Assembly: GCA_905221605.1 (NCBI GenBank)
Contig: CAJNDS010002080.1
Span: forward strand, 406,001 to 470,000
Length of the DNA stretch: 64,000 nt
From: Symbiodinium natans
Taxonomy: Eukaryota; Sar; Dinophyceae; Suessiales; Symbiodiniaceae
Reading direction: 5' to 3'
Shown: positions 1 through 10,479 of the stretch, piece after piece
How the letters are laid out: every line of letters starts with the position of its first letter
How positions within the stretch are numbered: position 1 is the stretch's first letter
The notes under the pieces: generated by a model
Told to the model about the DNA's origin: nothing
Database searches by the model: none
The model's input: only the letters and a program-made list of their open reading frames with translations
Position numbers and translations under genes: made by a program

Positions 1-60
1 CCCCCCAAAGCAGGTACCCCTAAAATCGGAAACCCCCACATTTATGATGACCTTATCGAT
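1..60. repeat. End of a dispersed inverted-repeat element (family C)
   Basis: The phrase GGTACCCCTAAAATCGGAAACCCCCAC closely matches the copy at 26390-26420 (GTACCCCAAATGTCGGAAACCCCCAC) and the reverse-oriented copy at 4437-4460. It is probably one arm of a short non-coding element that runs off the window. Confidence 0.45.
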
Positions 61-490
61 TCTCGATTGTTCCAGTCTTCGGATGTGCTTACTCTGACTG
101 GTTCTTCGTGGGAGTCGGGACAGAGGTATCCCACACGTTCCCTGACAGCGCTAAATATGAGAAACTTAAGACATCGAATTCCATAGCTCCCTACTAAGAA
201 CCAAAAAGCAGCCATGGAAGACTTGTGGTCCAATGCCTTCATGTATCTAACGCAAAGTATGAGGCTCCGCCTAAGAAACCCTATAAAGCCCCATACCCTG
301 AAGCCGAAAGCCAAGATTGGGATCATTCAGTCCCTTCAGCTAGTAAAAAATGGTACTACTCACTGTACTAGGAATCTTTTGAAGAACTCTCCTCTTCCTC
401 CTCTTTCGCGCGGTCACTGTGCCTCCAGTCTATCGCTGCTTGGGGAGGGATGAGGGTTTAGGGCTTAGCCACAAATTCGCATACCTAAGC

Positions 491-3400
491 CTTTTGCGCG
501 TTGACTCTTTGTCTGTCAGAAGAGAAAGCCCCTGCAGTTACAACCTTAGTAGCCGTTCGGGACGTGACGCGGGACGCGCGTCTGGGGACGCGGTCCGGGA
601 CGTGGCCGCTGGCCCTCCTCAGGACGCAGCCTGCTCCAGGTCTATAGAAAGCGATGCGGCGCTCGCGTGCGTTTCCAGGGGGTGGGAAAACGCACGGGCA
701 CTTGTGTTTTGAGTTTAGGGTTTCGGGGCTCGCTCCCACAGTTCGTTCCTTCCCCTCCCGTTCCCCTCCCCTCCCCTCCCTTTCCCTCCAATGACCCTTA
801 GCTGTGTCCGAAAAGGCTCTGTGCATTTCGGGAGGCCTGGAAAATGCACGGGAGCTTTCGGTTTCTGGGTTCAGAGTTTGGGGCTTTGGGCCTCGAGGTT
901 TTTGCACAGAGTGACTCCTGCCTAGCCCCCCAGGAACTTTCTAGGGAACCTCATGAGGACCCATTCCAGCTCTGCACTGTCCAAAAAGGCTCTGTGTGTT
1001 TCGCGAGGTGCGTTTTCCGAGGCTTTTGCACTGAGTGATTCCTGCCTAAGCCCCAAACTGAATCATGAGGTCACCTTGCAGAAGGCTCTGTATTGTCCAA
1101 GAAGGCTCTGTGCGTTTTGGGGGGCCTGGAAAATGCACGGGAGCTTTCGGGTTCAGGGTTCGGGTTGAGGGCCGCAAGGACTGCGTGGGTTTTCCGAGGT
1201 TTTTGCACTACGTGATTCCCCCAGAAGCCCCCTAAGGAACCTCATGAGGACACCTGCCAGAAGGCTCTGTACTGTCCAAGAAGGCTCTGTGCGTTTTGGG
1301 GGGCCTGGAAAATGCACGGGAGCTGTCGGGTTCAGGGTTCGGGTTGAGCCGCAAGGACTGCGTGGGTTTTCCGAGATTCTTGCACTACGTGATTCCCCCA
1401 GAACCCCCCTAAGGAACCTCATGAGGACACCTTCCAGAAGGCTCTGTGCTGTCCCAGCAGGCTCTGTGCGTTTTGGGGGGCCTCCAAAATGCACGGGAGC
1501 TTTCGGGCTTGGGGCCGCAGAGGACTGTGTGAATTTCCGAGGTTTTTCGCCCCCCCAGGAACCCCCAAAGAACCTCATGAGGACCATCCAGAAGGCTCTG
1601 CACTGTCCGCAAAAGCTCTGTGCGTTTCAGGAGGCCTGGACAATGCACGGAGCCTTCGGGTTCAGGGTGCAGGGTTTCGAGTGTGCGTTCTTCCAGGGAC
1701 TGAAAACGCATGGGGACATTCCCTTTCTGTGCAGAGTTGCTCTTGATTTCAGGACGTGCGTGCTGAAGACGCAAGTTTCTAGGACGCGCGTGCTGGACGC
1801 CGGGACGCGCGTCCCGAGGCAGCTAAGGTTACAACCTCCTAAACGCTAGAAGGATTTAGGGCTTATGGGGGTAGAGCATCATGGGCAGCTCATTGTGCAG
1901 AGCTTGCCTCATAGGCGTGGCTAATCTCCATGAACTTCTTCTGCGCCTTCTCCTGCAGCTTGCAACGAGATTCTAGAGGTTAGGGGCTTGGAGGGTTTAG
2001 GCTAGGGTTCAGCGCATAGGGGATTATAGGGCACAGCCCTAAACCCTAAACCCTAAACCCTAAACCCTGAACCCTGAACCCTGAACCCTGAACCCTGAAC
2101 CCTAAACATAGTTCTCAACGAGGCTACAGAGGAGCCTTAAGACAGGAAGCCCGGCTGCTTGCCAGAGAGGAATGTGAGGGTCATTCCTGCTATAGACAAG
2201 CCTACGGTCCCCAGTACCCTAGGAAAAGTAGTGGAGTCCCCTGCTGAGACAAAGAATATGACGCCATAGTGATATACTAAAAGACCCAAGGGCTTCCTAG
2301 GAATAAAAAGGGTGCCCTTTTTGGGGGTTTGAAGGGAACCCAAACTCGAAAAGAAGGGAAAAGGGGCCTACCCTGGGTACTAGGAACTGATACTGATAAA
2401 GGAACCTGGGTCTAGGGTTCAGGGTTCAGGGTTCAGGGTTTAGGGTTTAGGGTTCCGCAAGCGTGGAAATGGAGCCCACTGGGAGATGGATCAAGCCGAA
2501 AGAAAGATTTAAAACTTAGGGTTTAGGGTCTACCACGCCTGAAATATGAGCACGCCTACATGCGCAGTTCGCTAAGTTACGGTCCCTCTTGGGGGTCCTG
2601 TTTAAAAGATGCCGTACTTTATAGGGACCCTAGAAGTTCTCGAAGCCGTACAGTAAACTCCAGAAAGCTGGAACATCCTTATCCCCGTGCCGCAAAAAGG
2701 ATTCTAAAGGGAATCCCAGCCCTAATCATCCTTAAACCATGTTCCAACTTTCCGGAGTTTACTGTAGCACACCAAGAGCTAGATGTCTCGCACTCTCAGA
2801 TGTAGCGTCGCGGATGAAAGTGTCTGGGCTTCTTGGTCAGGGCTAAGGGGTTGCTTAGCCTTCCTTAGGGTTACTTAGGGTTTCTTAGGGTTATTTAGGA
2901 TTTAGGGTTTAGGGTTACTTATTGAGCAACCCTACCTGAACCCTCAACCCCGACCGTAAGAAACCCCAACCTGCTTCCTTGCAGGTTATTACGATAAGGC
3001 CCCTTCTAGCGTTCGTAGATAACCTACAAAAAAAAGTCGGGTTTGTGGTTCTTAAGTCTTAAGGTAAACCCTAAAACCCTTCCAAAGCGCCTTGTTGTCC
3101 GGATTCTTGTCCGGGTGCCACTTCAAGGAAAGCTTTCTGTAGGCCTGCAGGCGAGGGTTTAGGGTTCTGGGCTTGGGTACTTTTGTTTGTTGCGCGTCTT
3201 GGTGCTCCAGTGCCTCCTCAGGTCGAACAAAGATAGCTGCTCCCAAAACCCTAAACCCTGAACCCTAAACCCTAAATCCCAAACCCTAAACCCTAAATCC
3301 TAAACCCTAAACCCTAAATCCTAAACCCTGAACCCTGAACCCTAAAGCCGTTGGAGGTGCAAGACACCTCCACAATTCGACGAGGCCCTTATTTCCGGCC

Positions 3401-3634
3401 CTGACCAGCCCAATAGGAACCGAGACCAGAATTCTACACCGAAAACCAAAAAACAACGCGGACCCCGAAACCCTAAACTCAAAAAGTCAAACGCAACCTA
3501 AACCCTACACCCGAACCCCAGGTCCTAAACCCGAAGCCCTAAACCCTTGAACTAATGAAATCTGCCTTCAAAGCATGAGGTGGGGGTGGGGTGTTGGAGA
3601 GATTAGATAGCCCGGTGGTCTCTAGCTGTTGTTC

Positions 3635-3672
<38 letters not shown>

Positions 3673-6600
3673 CTAGTACTAGTAGTAGTAGTAGTAGTCG
3701 TCGTCGTCGTCGTCGTCGTCGCAGCAGCAGCAGCAGCATGTCCCCAAGCCAATGCCAAGCCAACGCACCCATGTCAGGCGCCTTCTTAATCTGCTGCTGT
3801 GAGGCGCCTCGGGCCATGCAGAGCAATGTGAGGGGCAAGGCGGACCAGCCCACTCCCCCCCTCCCCCCCCCCCAAAAGGAAGGAAAAACCAATCCTGCAC
3901 CCTAAGCCCTAAACCCTAAACCCTGCCCCGAACCCTAAACCATATAAGGGTTCAGGGGTTAGGGTAAGTTTCAGACTTACAAGTGTATGTTTCCATCACT
4001 TGTACTGATTCAAAAAAAGTGGCAACATGCTCCTACCGCAAGGAAAAGATATACATGTCTATATTGTTTCATGTTCGATTTTAAGACATGGTTCTCTTCA
4101 CTCTACACCCAATCCAAGACACCATAGATCACAAATTTCTTTACGTACTATGGACGAGAGACGATTGCACACAGAACTTACGAAAATAAAGCACGTTATG
4201 AGAACGCAAAATCAAAGCGGTTTAGGAGCGTACCATGACAGAATCAGTCCTTCTTCATGTTGGCCTAGACGGCGGCTTTGTTCCTAGACCCCAAACCCTA
4301 AACCCAAATCCTAAACCCTAAATCCTAAACCCTAAACCCTAAACCCTAAACCCTGTCCCGAACAGCGTAAAGAAATCTCAAGTTGAAATTAGGGTCCTCA
4401 GTATAAAGGAATCCTACTATTTGGGGAAATTAAGGGCCCCTCATTTTCGGAAACCCCCATGTAGGGAACCTCAGTACTCTAAGGTATGCTCCTTATTCTT
4501 AAGGGATATTTGGGCTCTTTGGGGTTTGTTGGGGGTTAGTTCGGTCAAGCGCCCATGCCTCAAAGCCCTTAAAAAGCCATGAAGCGGCTGAGGCTTCAGG
4601 GCTTTAAGGCTTAGGGTTCAGGGTGGGCAGTGGGGTTTAGGGTTTAGGGTTTAGGGTTTGGGGCAGGGTTATCCGTACGCCCCAAACCTCTTTAAAGCAT
4701 TTTGAAGCCCTGACCTTACACCCTAAAACCCCAAAATACAAAAAACCTACAGGCCTAACACCCACACACCAAGAAAACAAACACCTGAAAGACCTGCAAG
4801 CCCTTAACCCCAAAAAATCAGAAAAACCTAAACCCAAACCCTAAACCCTAAACCCTAAACCGTAAACCCTAAACCCTAAACCCCAAACCCTAAACCCTAA
4901 ACCCTAAACCCCACCGCCCAAGCCCCAGGCTCCGGGGAACTCCCAATGTTTTGTAGAAGTCTCGCGCCCCCTGTGAAAGGGTTTGGGGGTTTTAGGGTTT
5001 AGGGTTTAGGGTTTGGGTGTAGGGTTTAGGGTTTAGGGTTTCGGGTTTAGGGGCTGGGGGTTTCGGATGTGGGGGTTTTCGGGTTTCGGGTTTCCCTGTG
5101 AAGGCGTGGCTTGGGTGCTTTTTCTGCTCTTCGGGGTTTTGGGGTTTTGGGGGTTTGGGGGTTCAGGGCTTCAGCGGCCTAGGGCTTTAGGGCTTAGGGC
5201 CTTCTTGGGGCTCTTTCCCTCTGCAGTTTGTAGGTTACCTTGGGTGAGCTTCGCACTTGCGCGGGTCTTGAGCTGCAGGGTTGGAGAGGATTTGGGGTTT
5301 AGGGAGTCTGAAAATGTAAGGCCCTAAACCCTAAACTCTCTACCCTAATCCCTAAACCCTAAACCCTAAACCCTAAACCCTGAACCCTAAACCCTAAACC
5401 CTAAACCCTAATTCAGAGGTTACAGGGAAGCCAACAGCTCCCTCTGCGAATAGAGTTGGGATGTATGGAGGTCCGGGGTTAGGGTTGGGCCTTGAGGACT
5501 CCGTACTTTGATTGCTTCGCAGGTGGGTCGAGATGGATGAATGCAGTCCAGGCTTGGACTTGGAGAAACTGAGAGCCGGGAACACGTAGGTCCGAACTTG
5601 GGTTGTGTAACACCCAAGTCCTGGTACAGGACAACAGGGTGGGCTCCAGAACTTGGGTTGCGTAAGAACCTTCGCGAAAAAAAACACTTCCGCAGTGCCC
5701 TCGCGGATCTTTCGCAGAAGGCTATTCGGGGTCACTGCCTACTGAACATGACCAGCAACCCGACTGGATCAAGGCATGACACGTTGCCCTGATCCGAAGA
5801 AAACTGAAACCCTCCTGCAAATGCCGGAAGAGCTACATTGAGCTCAGGCCCGGACCCCAACTGCATCTGGGGACTTTGCAGGAACAAACAAACAAACATG
5901 TCCGAGCCAGACATGAGTGCATACAAGGAAGCACCCCATGTATGGAAGATGCCTTCGGCACCATGACGTCTCGGGGTTGGCCCGTGTCAATTGAAGTTGG
6001 GTACTTGGAGGTCCTGGGTAATTATCACCCGAGGCGCCTTCATTAGGGTTTAGGGTCTAGGGTTTACGGTTTAGGGCTTAGGGTTACAAGTCTACTTATA
6101 CCCTACTTAGGGGACTTCGGGGGCTTGTAAGTACAGTTCTACTTGGGGTTAGAAGTACCCTGAACCCCCAAGTAGTGCCCTAAATCCCAAGGAACGAAAG
6201 CCTTATCAGCACGCGACGCCAGAAAGGTTTAGCAGGGTTTTAGGGGCGGGGGGGGGTTGGGGGGTTGTTGTACCTGCCCTTATCGTGAAGCCCTCAACCC
6301 TAAATCAACACTCACTGAAACTCTGAGCCCTAGACAGCTCGAAAAGAGATCCAAGCCCCAGAAAGCCTAAACCCTAAACCCTGAACCTCAATCCCTAACC
6401 ACAAAACCCTAAACCCCAAACCCTAAACTTCACACCCTGACCCCAAAACCCGAAACCCCTAAACCCCTAAACCCCTAACCCGAACCCCAAACCCTAAACC
6501 CTAAACACTCAAATTTCCAAACCCTCGAACGTGCCTCGGCCAGGCTAGCGGCGGCCAGCAGCAAAAGGAGGGTCCGCCAAATGCACTGCAGAGAGGGGCA

Positions 6601-7023
6601 ACAGTTGAAGCTTCGAGGTCTCGAAATCTCTGTCGAAATCTGGGTTTAGGGTTTGGGGTTTAGGGTTTGGGGTTTAGGGTTTAGGGTTGTGGGGTTATAA
6701 GGCTTTTTCGAACCTTTAAAGGCTGCATGAGGGTAAAGGTCTTGAGGTTCAGGGTGGTGGAGAGGTTTGAAGGGGAGGTCGGGATAAAGATGCTTCCCTA
6801 AACCTTTAGACCTAAACACTGAACTTGCAACCAAAAATGTCACACTAAACCCTAAAACCTTTAAACCCTGAACCTCAAAACTTGGCAGGCCCTAAACCCT
6901 AAACCCTAAACTTTAGACTTTAAACCCGAATCCCGAAACCCCGCACCCCTAACCCTAACCCCACATTGGATCGTGTTGCTGGCAGCCCCTGGCCTTTCGC
7001 ATGGGCGGCCCGCCATGGCTCAT
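491..7023 (-). CDS. ER-type J-domain co-chaperone (DnaJ/ERdj3-like), 5' part, seven exons
   Basis: Seen: exons 7023-6994, 6585-6535, 4970-4931, 3807-3782, 3144-3091, 1952-1908 and 531-491 (continuing beyond the window start) join without a phase break. Exon 1 gives MSHGGPPMRK and exon 2 CIWRTLLLLLAAASLAE, together a classic signal peptide with a basic n-region. Exons 3-6 give GARDFYKTLGVPRS, ASQQQIKK, AYRKLSLKWHPDKNPDNK and EKAQKKFMEISHAYE: helices I-III of a J domain with intact HPD. Exon 7 (GLSLLTDKESTRKR) fits helix IV. Known: a signal peptide followed at once by RDFYK-LGVPRSAS is the arrangement of ER-luminal DNAJB11/ERdj3, which delivers unfolded clients to BiP and stimulates its ATPase. 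The substrate-binding domain is off the window, so subfamily is inference. All seven donors are GC (AAG|GCCAGG, GAG|GCACGT, GGA|GCCTGG, AAG|GCGCCT, AAG|GCGCTT, GAG|GCAAGC, AAG|GCTTAG). Introns of 408-1564 nt hold telomere-like arrays. The start is the first ATG after an in-frame TAG; the exon 7 start is the least certain boundary. Confidence 0.88.
790..1690. repeat. 177-bp tandem repeat inside a gene A intron
   Basis: Degenerate copies are anchored by GGCTCTGTGCGTTT followed by a GGCCTGGAAAATGCACGGGA-like block, with anchor positions 816, 989, 1105, 1284, 1461 and 1615. The best-conserved spacing is 177-179 nt and outer copies are shortened. A second conserved segment is AACCTCATGAGGAC. The whole array lies in the intron between exons 6 and 7 of the J-domain gene. 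Open frames on both strands here come from the repeat and are not counted as genes. Confidence 0.85.
2283..2395. mobile_element. MITE-like element, family D
   Basis: The outer arms GACCCAAGGGCTTCCTAGGAATA and GGCCTACCCTGGGTACTAGG are partly inverted, with the internal motif AAGGGTGCCCTTT. The same order of motifs is found at 30564-30672 (ACTAGACCCAAG ... TTTGGGTCCTAGT) and in part at 41290-41348 and 62700-62823. No coding capacity is seen, so it is a short non-autonomous element. Confidence 0.55.
3165..3243 (-). CDS. Possible extra exon in a gene A intron
   Basis: The minus-strand frame reads AIFVRPEEALEHQDAQQTK and ends before a GTACCC donor-like site, only 20 nt upstream of the J-domain exon at 3144. 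It does not fit between exons 4 and 5 of gene A, because ASQQQIKK-AYRKL is already continuous. It may be an alternative exon, a relic or chance. Confidence 0.3.
3634..3740. repeat. Compound trinucleotide microsatellite
   Basis: A run of (GTA/TAG)n changes to (GTC)n and then (AGC)n over about 105 nt. It lies in the intron just downstream (transcript sense) of the 26-nt exon 4 of the J-domain gene. It yields poly-Ser and poly-Leu open frames that are artefacts. Confidence 0.9.
4385..4465. repeat. Dispersed element, family C
   Basis: GGAATCCTACTATTTGGGG ... CATTTTCGGAAACCCCCATG matches, in inverted order, 26349-26425 (CCCCAAAGAGTAGGATCCCC ... GTCGGAAACCCCCACG) and parts of 32309-32375 and 61211-61380. 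Intronic and without coding potential. Confidence 0.5.
5400..5965. other. Intron stretch of gene A without a confident exon
   Basis: Holds short CCCTAAA arrays and unique sequence. One minus-strand segment (about 5732-5680) reads LLRKIREGTAEVFFFAK before a GTTCTT site and could be an exon of something else, but it does not fit the gene A phase chain. Nothing else is recognisable. Confidence 0.3.
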
Positions 7024-7044
7024 CTCGACCCAGCGTGTGGCGCT

Positions 7045-7990
7045 TAGGGAGTCGTTGCGAGATGCGGGCCTCTAAGCCCTCTACCCTCGGTGTGAGGTCA
7101 GGGGTGCTACGGCTCAGAGGGGGAGCTAGGGTCTCCAGGGGGCTTTCCTGGCCTCTGCTTTAGGAACCTGATGGGTACGGATTCGATCATCGGCTGCCCT
7201 TAATCTGGTAACTTCTTCAACTTTCTGGAACCCCTAAACCATGTTCGAGTCTGGAGGGTGAGTTCAGTGGTAGCTTAGGAGGCGTGAGGGTTGCCCGTGC
7301 TCGCGTGCTGCAGACGGCTGATCGCAAGGAAAACTGTCTCAGGGTTCGAGGTTTCGGGTTAGGGTTTAGGGTTTAGGGTTTTGGGTTCAGGGTTCAGGGT
7401 TCAGGGTTTAGGGTTTGGCCATTCAGCCCTGAACCCGCAATGGGGGGGGGGGCAGAGAAGTTGATCCACAAGGTCCGTATTGGGGAGGGCAATTCGGACG
7501 CCTCTCGAGTTTACCTTAACCCTCAGGCCCAAAATAGCCCAAACACCTTGTATAAGAAGGCCTTTGGGCCAAAAACCCTAAAATAAGAGTCCGGGTAAAC
7601 CCTAAACCCTAAACCCAAATGTCCCCGATATGGTTGCTCGAGACCTACTCGTGTGTGAGTATTACGAACGTTAAACACTCCTTCCAAGATTCGGAGAGCC
7701 CCGGCTGCCCCAAAATAAACCCTAAACCCCCAACCCTAAACCCCCCTAAACCCTAAACCCTAAACCCTAAACCCCCAACCCTAAACCCTAAACCCTAGCC
7801 CTTAGGCTCAAAATAGCCCCAAAACCTTTCATAATAGGAATGCCTGAAAACAAAAGTCCTTGGAGCCGCAGGGTAAACCCTAAACCCCTAAACCCCGAAA
7901 CCCCTAAGCCCTAAACCCCAAACCCTAAACCCTAAACCCTAAACCCCAAACCGCAAACCCTAAAGACAGGACACAAAGCTTGCGTCGCCG
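7045..7990. other. Gap between gene A start and the next island
   Basis: Upstream side of gene A. It holds TTTAGGG and CCCTAAA blocks and two copies of a dispersed element (about 7525-7600 and 7797-7880: CCCAAAATAGCCC ... AAGGCCTTTGGGCC ... AAAAGTCC), also found at 31845-31935. No promoter motif is visible. In dinoflagellates mature 5' ends come from spliced-leader addition at an AG; the nearest AG upstream of the ATG is in GGGCTTAG, 60-70 nt away. Confidence 0.4.
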
Positions 7991-8002
7991 GACCATGATT
8001 GA

Positions 8003-8044
8003 CTAGAGGATCACCCCACAAGCGCGGAAGGCGTTGAACCTCAC
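8003..8044 (-). CDS. Coding island with stop, possible terminal exon
   Basis: After CCTAAG the frame reads VRFNAFRACGVIL and stops at TAG (8005-8003). It would suit the last exon of the gene that starts at 16139, just before gene A begins. Unrecognised, short, and the only support is the frame and the AG. Confidence 0.35.
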   Translation of the reverse strand: MRFNAFRACGVIL

Positions 8045-8345
8045 CTTAGGGGCTGAATACCCTAGCCCCAAAAAGGGTTTAGGGTTTAGGGTTCAGGATT
8101 TAGGGTTTAGGGTTTAGGGGCAGTAGGATTCTATCCGCCGACCCTGGCGGCGTGTTGGATGGGAAAAGGAGGTGAAACCTCCCTCTTTCCTTCCTTACCC
8201 CCCCAAAAACGCGGGGGGCGGGGGGGTTGGGGGGGGTCGGTGCACAATTTTTTCGTGGAGGACCGCGCCACCCGCACAGCGTAAACAGGGGGTTCAGCAC
8301 GGGGGGGTAGGGGCGCCCTCAGCAAAATCAGCGTTTCCCGCCTCC

Positions 8346-8346
<1 letters not shown>

Positions 8347-8443
<97 letters not shown>

Positions 8444-8580
8444 AACCCCCCCCCCCCCCCCCAACCCACCCCCCCCCCCACCCCCCCCCCCCCCCAACCC
8501 ACCCCCGCCCCAACCCCACCCCCCCACCCCACCCCCCAACCCCCCTACCCCCCACCCCCTCCCCCCCCCACCCCACCCAC
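8347..8580. repeat. Poly-C tract with C-rich flank
   Basis: About 95 uninterrupted C residues (8347-8441) followed by about 140 nt of C runs broken by single A, T or G. The poly-Pro and poly-Gly frames here are meaningless. The tract length is unlikely to be exact in any assembly. Confidence 0.95.
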
Positions 8581-8861
8581 CTGTCTTTTTGGCTTGAGCT
8601 TGTCCTGGTGCTACCCCCTACCCCCCCCCAAACGATTCACAGAACTCTGCCGGGGATGATCTTCCATGCGAGCGGGTCTCAACTATGCTCCAGCAGGGTC
8701 GGCGGCTTGAGCCGGAGGCTCTTAAATATAAGAAGCCAAGAAGGTCAAAGGTTACCTGCCCAGTCCCTAAGTCACTTTGCGCTTGCCGCACACTGTGCTA
8801 CAGTTTCGCATCTACTCATCATGTGCACTATGGCGCCTGGAGTGTATGTCTACATAATGCA

Positions 8862-8995
8862 ATATAATATAAAATAATATAATATAATATAATATAATAT
8901 AATATAATATAATATAATATAATATAATGCAATATACTGTAATATAATATAATGTAATATAATGTAATATGATATAATATAATGTAATAAAATAT
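8862..8995. repeat. AATAT/TAATA microsatellite
   Basis: About 130 nt of near-perfect (AATAT)n, the most AT-rich segment of the window, next to about 200 nt of unique sequence in which I see no exon. Confidence 0.95.
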
Positions 8996-9331
8996 TTCAT
9001 AAGATAACATAATATGGCAGTTTCCGACATCAAGGGTACCTTATTGGGGACACTTGTTCGTAAAGCCCCATATACAGTTTTCCGTATCTTTATGTTATCC
9101 TGAATTTTGTTGGAGGGGGCAGAGGAGGGGAGGGCATAACTGAGCTCCCCCTCCCCCCAATTGGGTTGCAAGCGTTTAGGGTTTAGGGTTTAGGGTTTAG
9201 GGTTTAGGGTTTAGGGTTTAGGGTTTAGGGTTGATGAGGGCCCCATAGCGATTAAGAACTTTGGAGCCTGCTGGCGCTCAGGCACAAGTAAGTTAAACCT
9301 CGCGGCGTGCAAATCATCCTAGGTTTAGAGG

Positions 9332-9417
9332 ACCGGGATGGGCGATTGGGCCCCATGATACCCCCTTTTAAGGGCCTTTCTATGGGGTTACAGGGTACAA
9401 TAGCCCGTCCTGGGCAG
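9332..9417. mobile_element. MITE-like element, family B
   Basis: The left arm ACCGGGATGGGCGATTGGG and right arm AATAGCCCGTCCTGGG form an imperfect inverted repeat, with a shorter inner pair (CCCCATGATA / TATGGGG). Related copies are at 13860-14050 and 25289-25351. Confidence 0.65.
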
Positions 9418-9692
9418 GCTTTCTCTCCGCAACGATGACTGTCTGGAGCACTGTACATGCAGACCTTCGCTCCCTGAGCGAGGCCATAGCGAGGCCCATC
9501 GGAGGTCTTCGAAATCCGGCCGGCTTATCTGGCAAATGTCGGCAACCCTAAACCCTAAACCCTAAACCCTAAACCCCAAACCCCAAACCCTACACCCTAA
9601 ACCCCATCACATCTCTGGAGCCCCAAAACCCCCGAAGCCCTCATGCAGTGCTAGGCTAGGCCCAGTTGCTGAGTACCCAGGGCCAAAAAAAC

Positions 9693-9805
9693 GGGTTTAG
9701 GGTTTAGGGTTTAGGGTTTAGGGTTTAGGGTTTAGGGTTTAGGGTTTAGGGGTTTAGGGTTTAGGGTTTTAGGGTTTAGGGTTTAGGGTTTAGGGTTTAG
9801 GGGGG
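9693..9805. repeat. TTTAGGG array
   Basis: About 15 head-to-tail copies of TTTAGGG with occasional one-base length variants. It follows a short CCCTAAA array at 9543-9603 across a 90-nt spacer, so the two arms are complementary. Confidence 0.95.
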
Positions 9806-10070
9806 GCTTAGGGTCTAAGGGCTTATGTATACCCCATAGGCTTACAGGTTACCTTCTCCCTTTAATTGCCCGCTCCAGCGCGAGCCCTTTTAACCCTAGG
9901 CCCTGCGAGCGCTAAAACAAAATAGGGTTAAGGTTTTAGTGCTCAGGGTTTGGGATTTGGGGGACCACATATAATCAGATCACATATATAACAAACATAG
10001 AGTAATCTTCTATCATATGTAAATGTAAGACAACATAACACTAGATAATGAATGCACAAGTACAAGCGCC

Positions 10071-10119
10071 GACTTTCGCCATTTGCAGCCGCAAACGCCG
10101 GGAGATCGCTTGAATTGCG
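10071..10119 (-). CDS. Coding island (exon candidate)
   Basis: An ACAG acceptor is followed by RNSSDLPAFAAANGES. Possible exit at a GC dinucleotide (TCG|GCGCTT). No stop, mixed third positions, family unknown. Confidence 0.45.
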
Positions 10120-10199
10120 CTGTCACTCGGAGGGGTGCAGGCACCTTCCTGGCCTTATCCCTCTAAAGTTTGGGGTGTTCAGGGCTTAAGAAACCCCTA

Positions 10200-10420
10200 A
10201 ACCCTAAACCGTAAACCCTACACCCTAAACCCTAAACCCCTTAAACCCTAAACCCCTTAACCCTTTAACCCCTAAACCCCTAAACCCCTTAACCCCTTTG
10301 ACCCCTTAACCCCTGAACCCCTTTAACCCCTGAAACCCTTAACCCCCCTTAACCCCTTTAACCCCTTTTAACTCCTTTTAACCCCTTTAACCCCTTAACC
10401 CCTTTAACCCCTTGAACCCT
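10200..10420. repeat. Degenerate CCCCTTTAA / CCCTAAA block
   Basis: A 220-nt stretch that starts as CCCTAAA and decays into CCCCTTTAACCCCTTAA variants. It shows how a telomere-like array diverges locally while keeping the CCC-purine rhythm. Confidence 0.85.
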
Positions 10421-10421
10421 C

Positions 10422-10469
10422 AGCCAGTCTCTGGCTCGGCCGCCTCAGCCGGAGCCTCGCCTCTCGTTT
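10422..10469 (-). CDS. Coding island (exon candidate)
   Basis: A CTTAG acceptor is followed by TRGEAPAEAAEPETG, an Ala/Glu/Pro-rich linker-like peptide. The exit is probably ACTG|GCTGAG. Flanked by CCC-type repeats on one side and TTTAGGG on the other. Confidence 0.4.
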
Positions 10470-10479
10470 CTAAGTGTCG

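Noticed and set aside
485-1849. Several open frames of 85-201 codons
   Set aside because: Caused by the 177-bp tandem repeat in an intron; frames exist on both strands with no conserved domain.
3539-3905. Poly-Ser / poly-Leu / poly-Asp open frames
   Set aside because: Trinucleotide microsatellite read in several frames; the only real coding part is the 26-nt J-domain exon at 3782-3807.
8131-8597. Poly-Pro and poly-Gly open frames
   Set aside because: Entirely produced by the poly-C tract.
8685-9171. Open frames rich in Tyr/Ile
   Set aside because: AATAT microsatellite.
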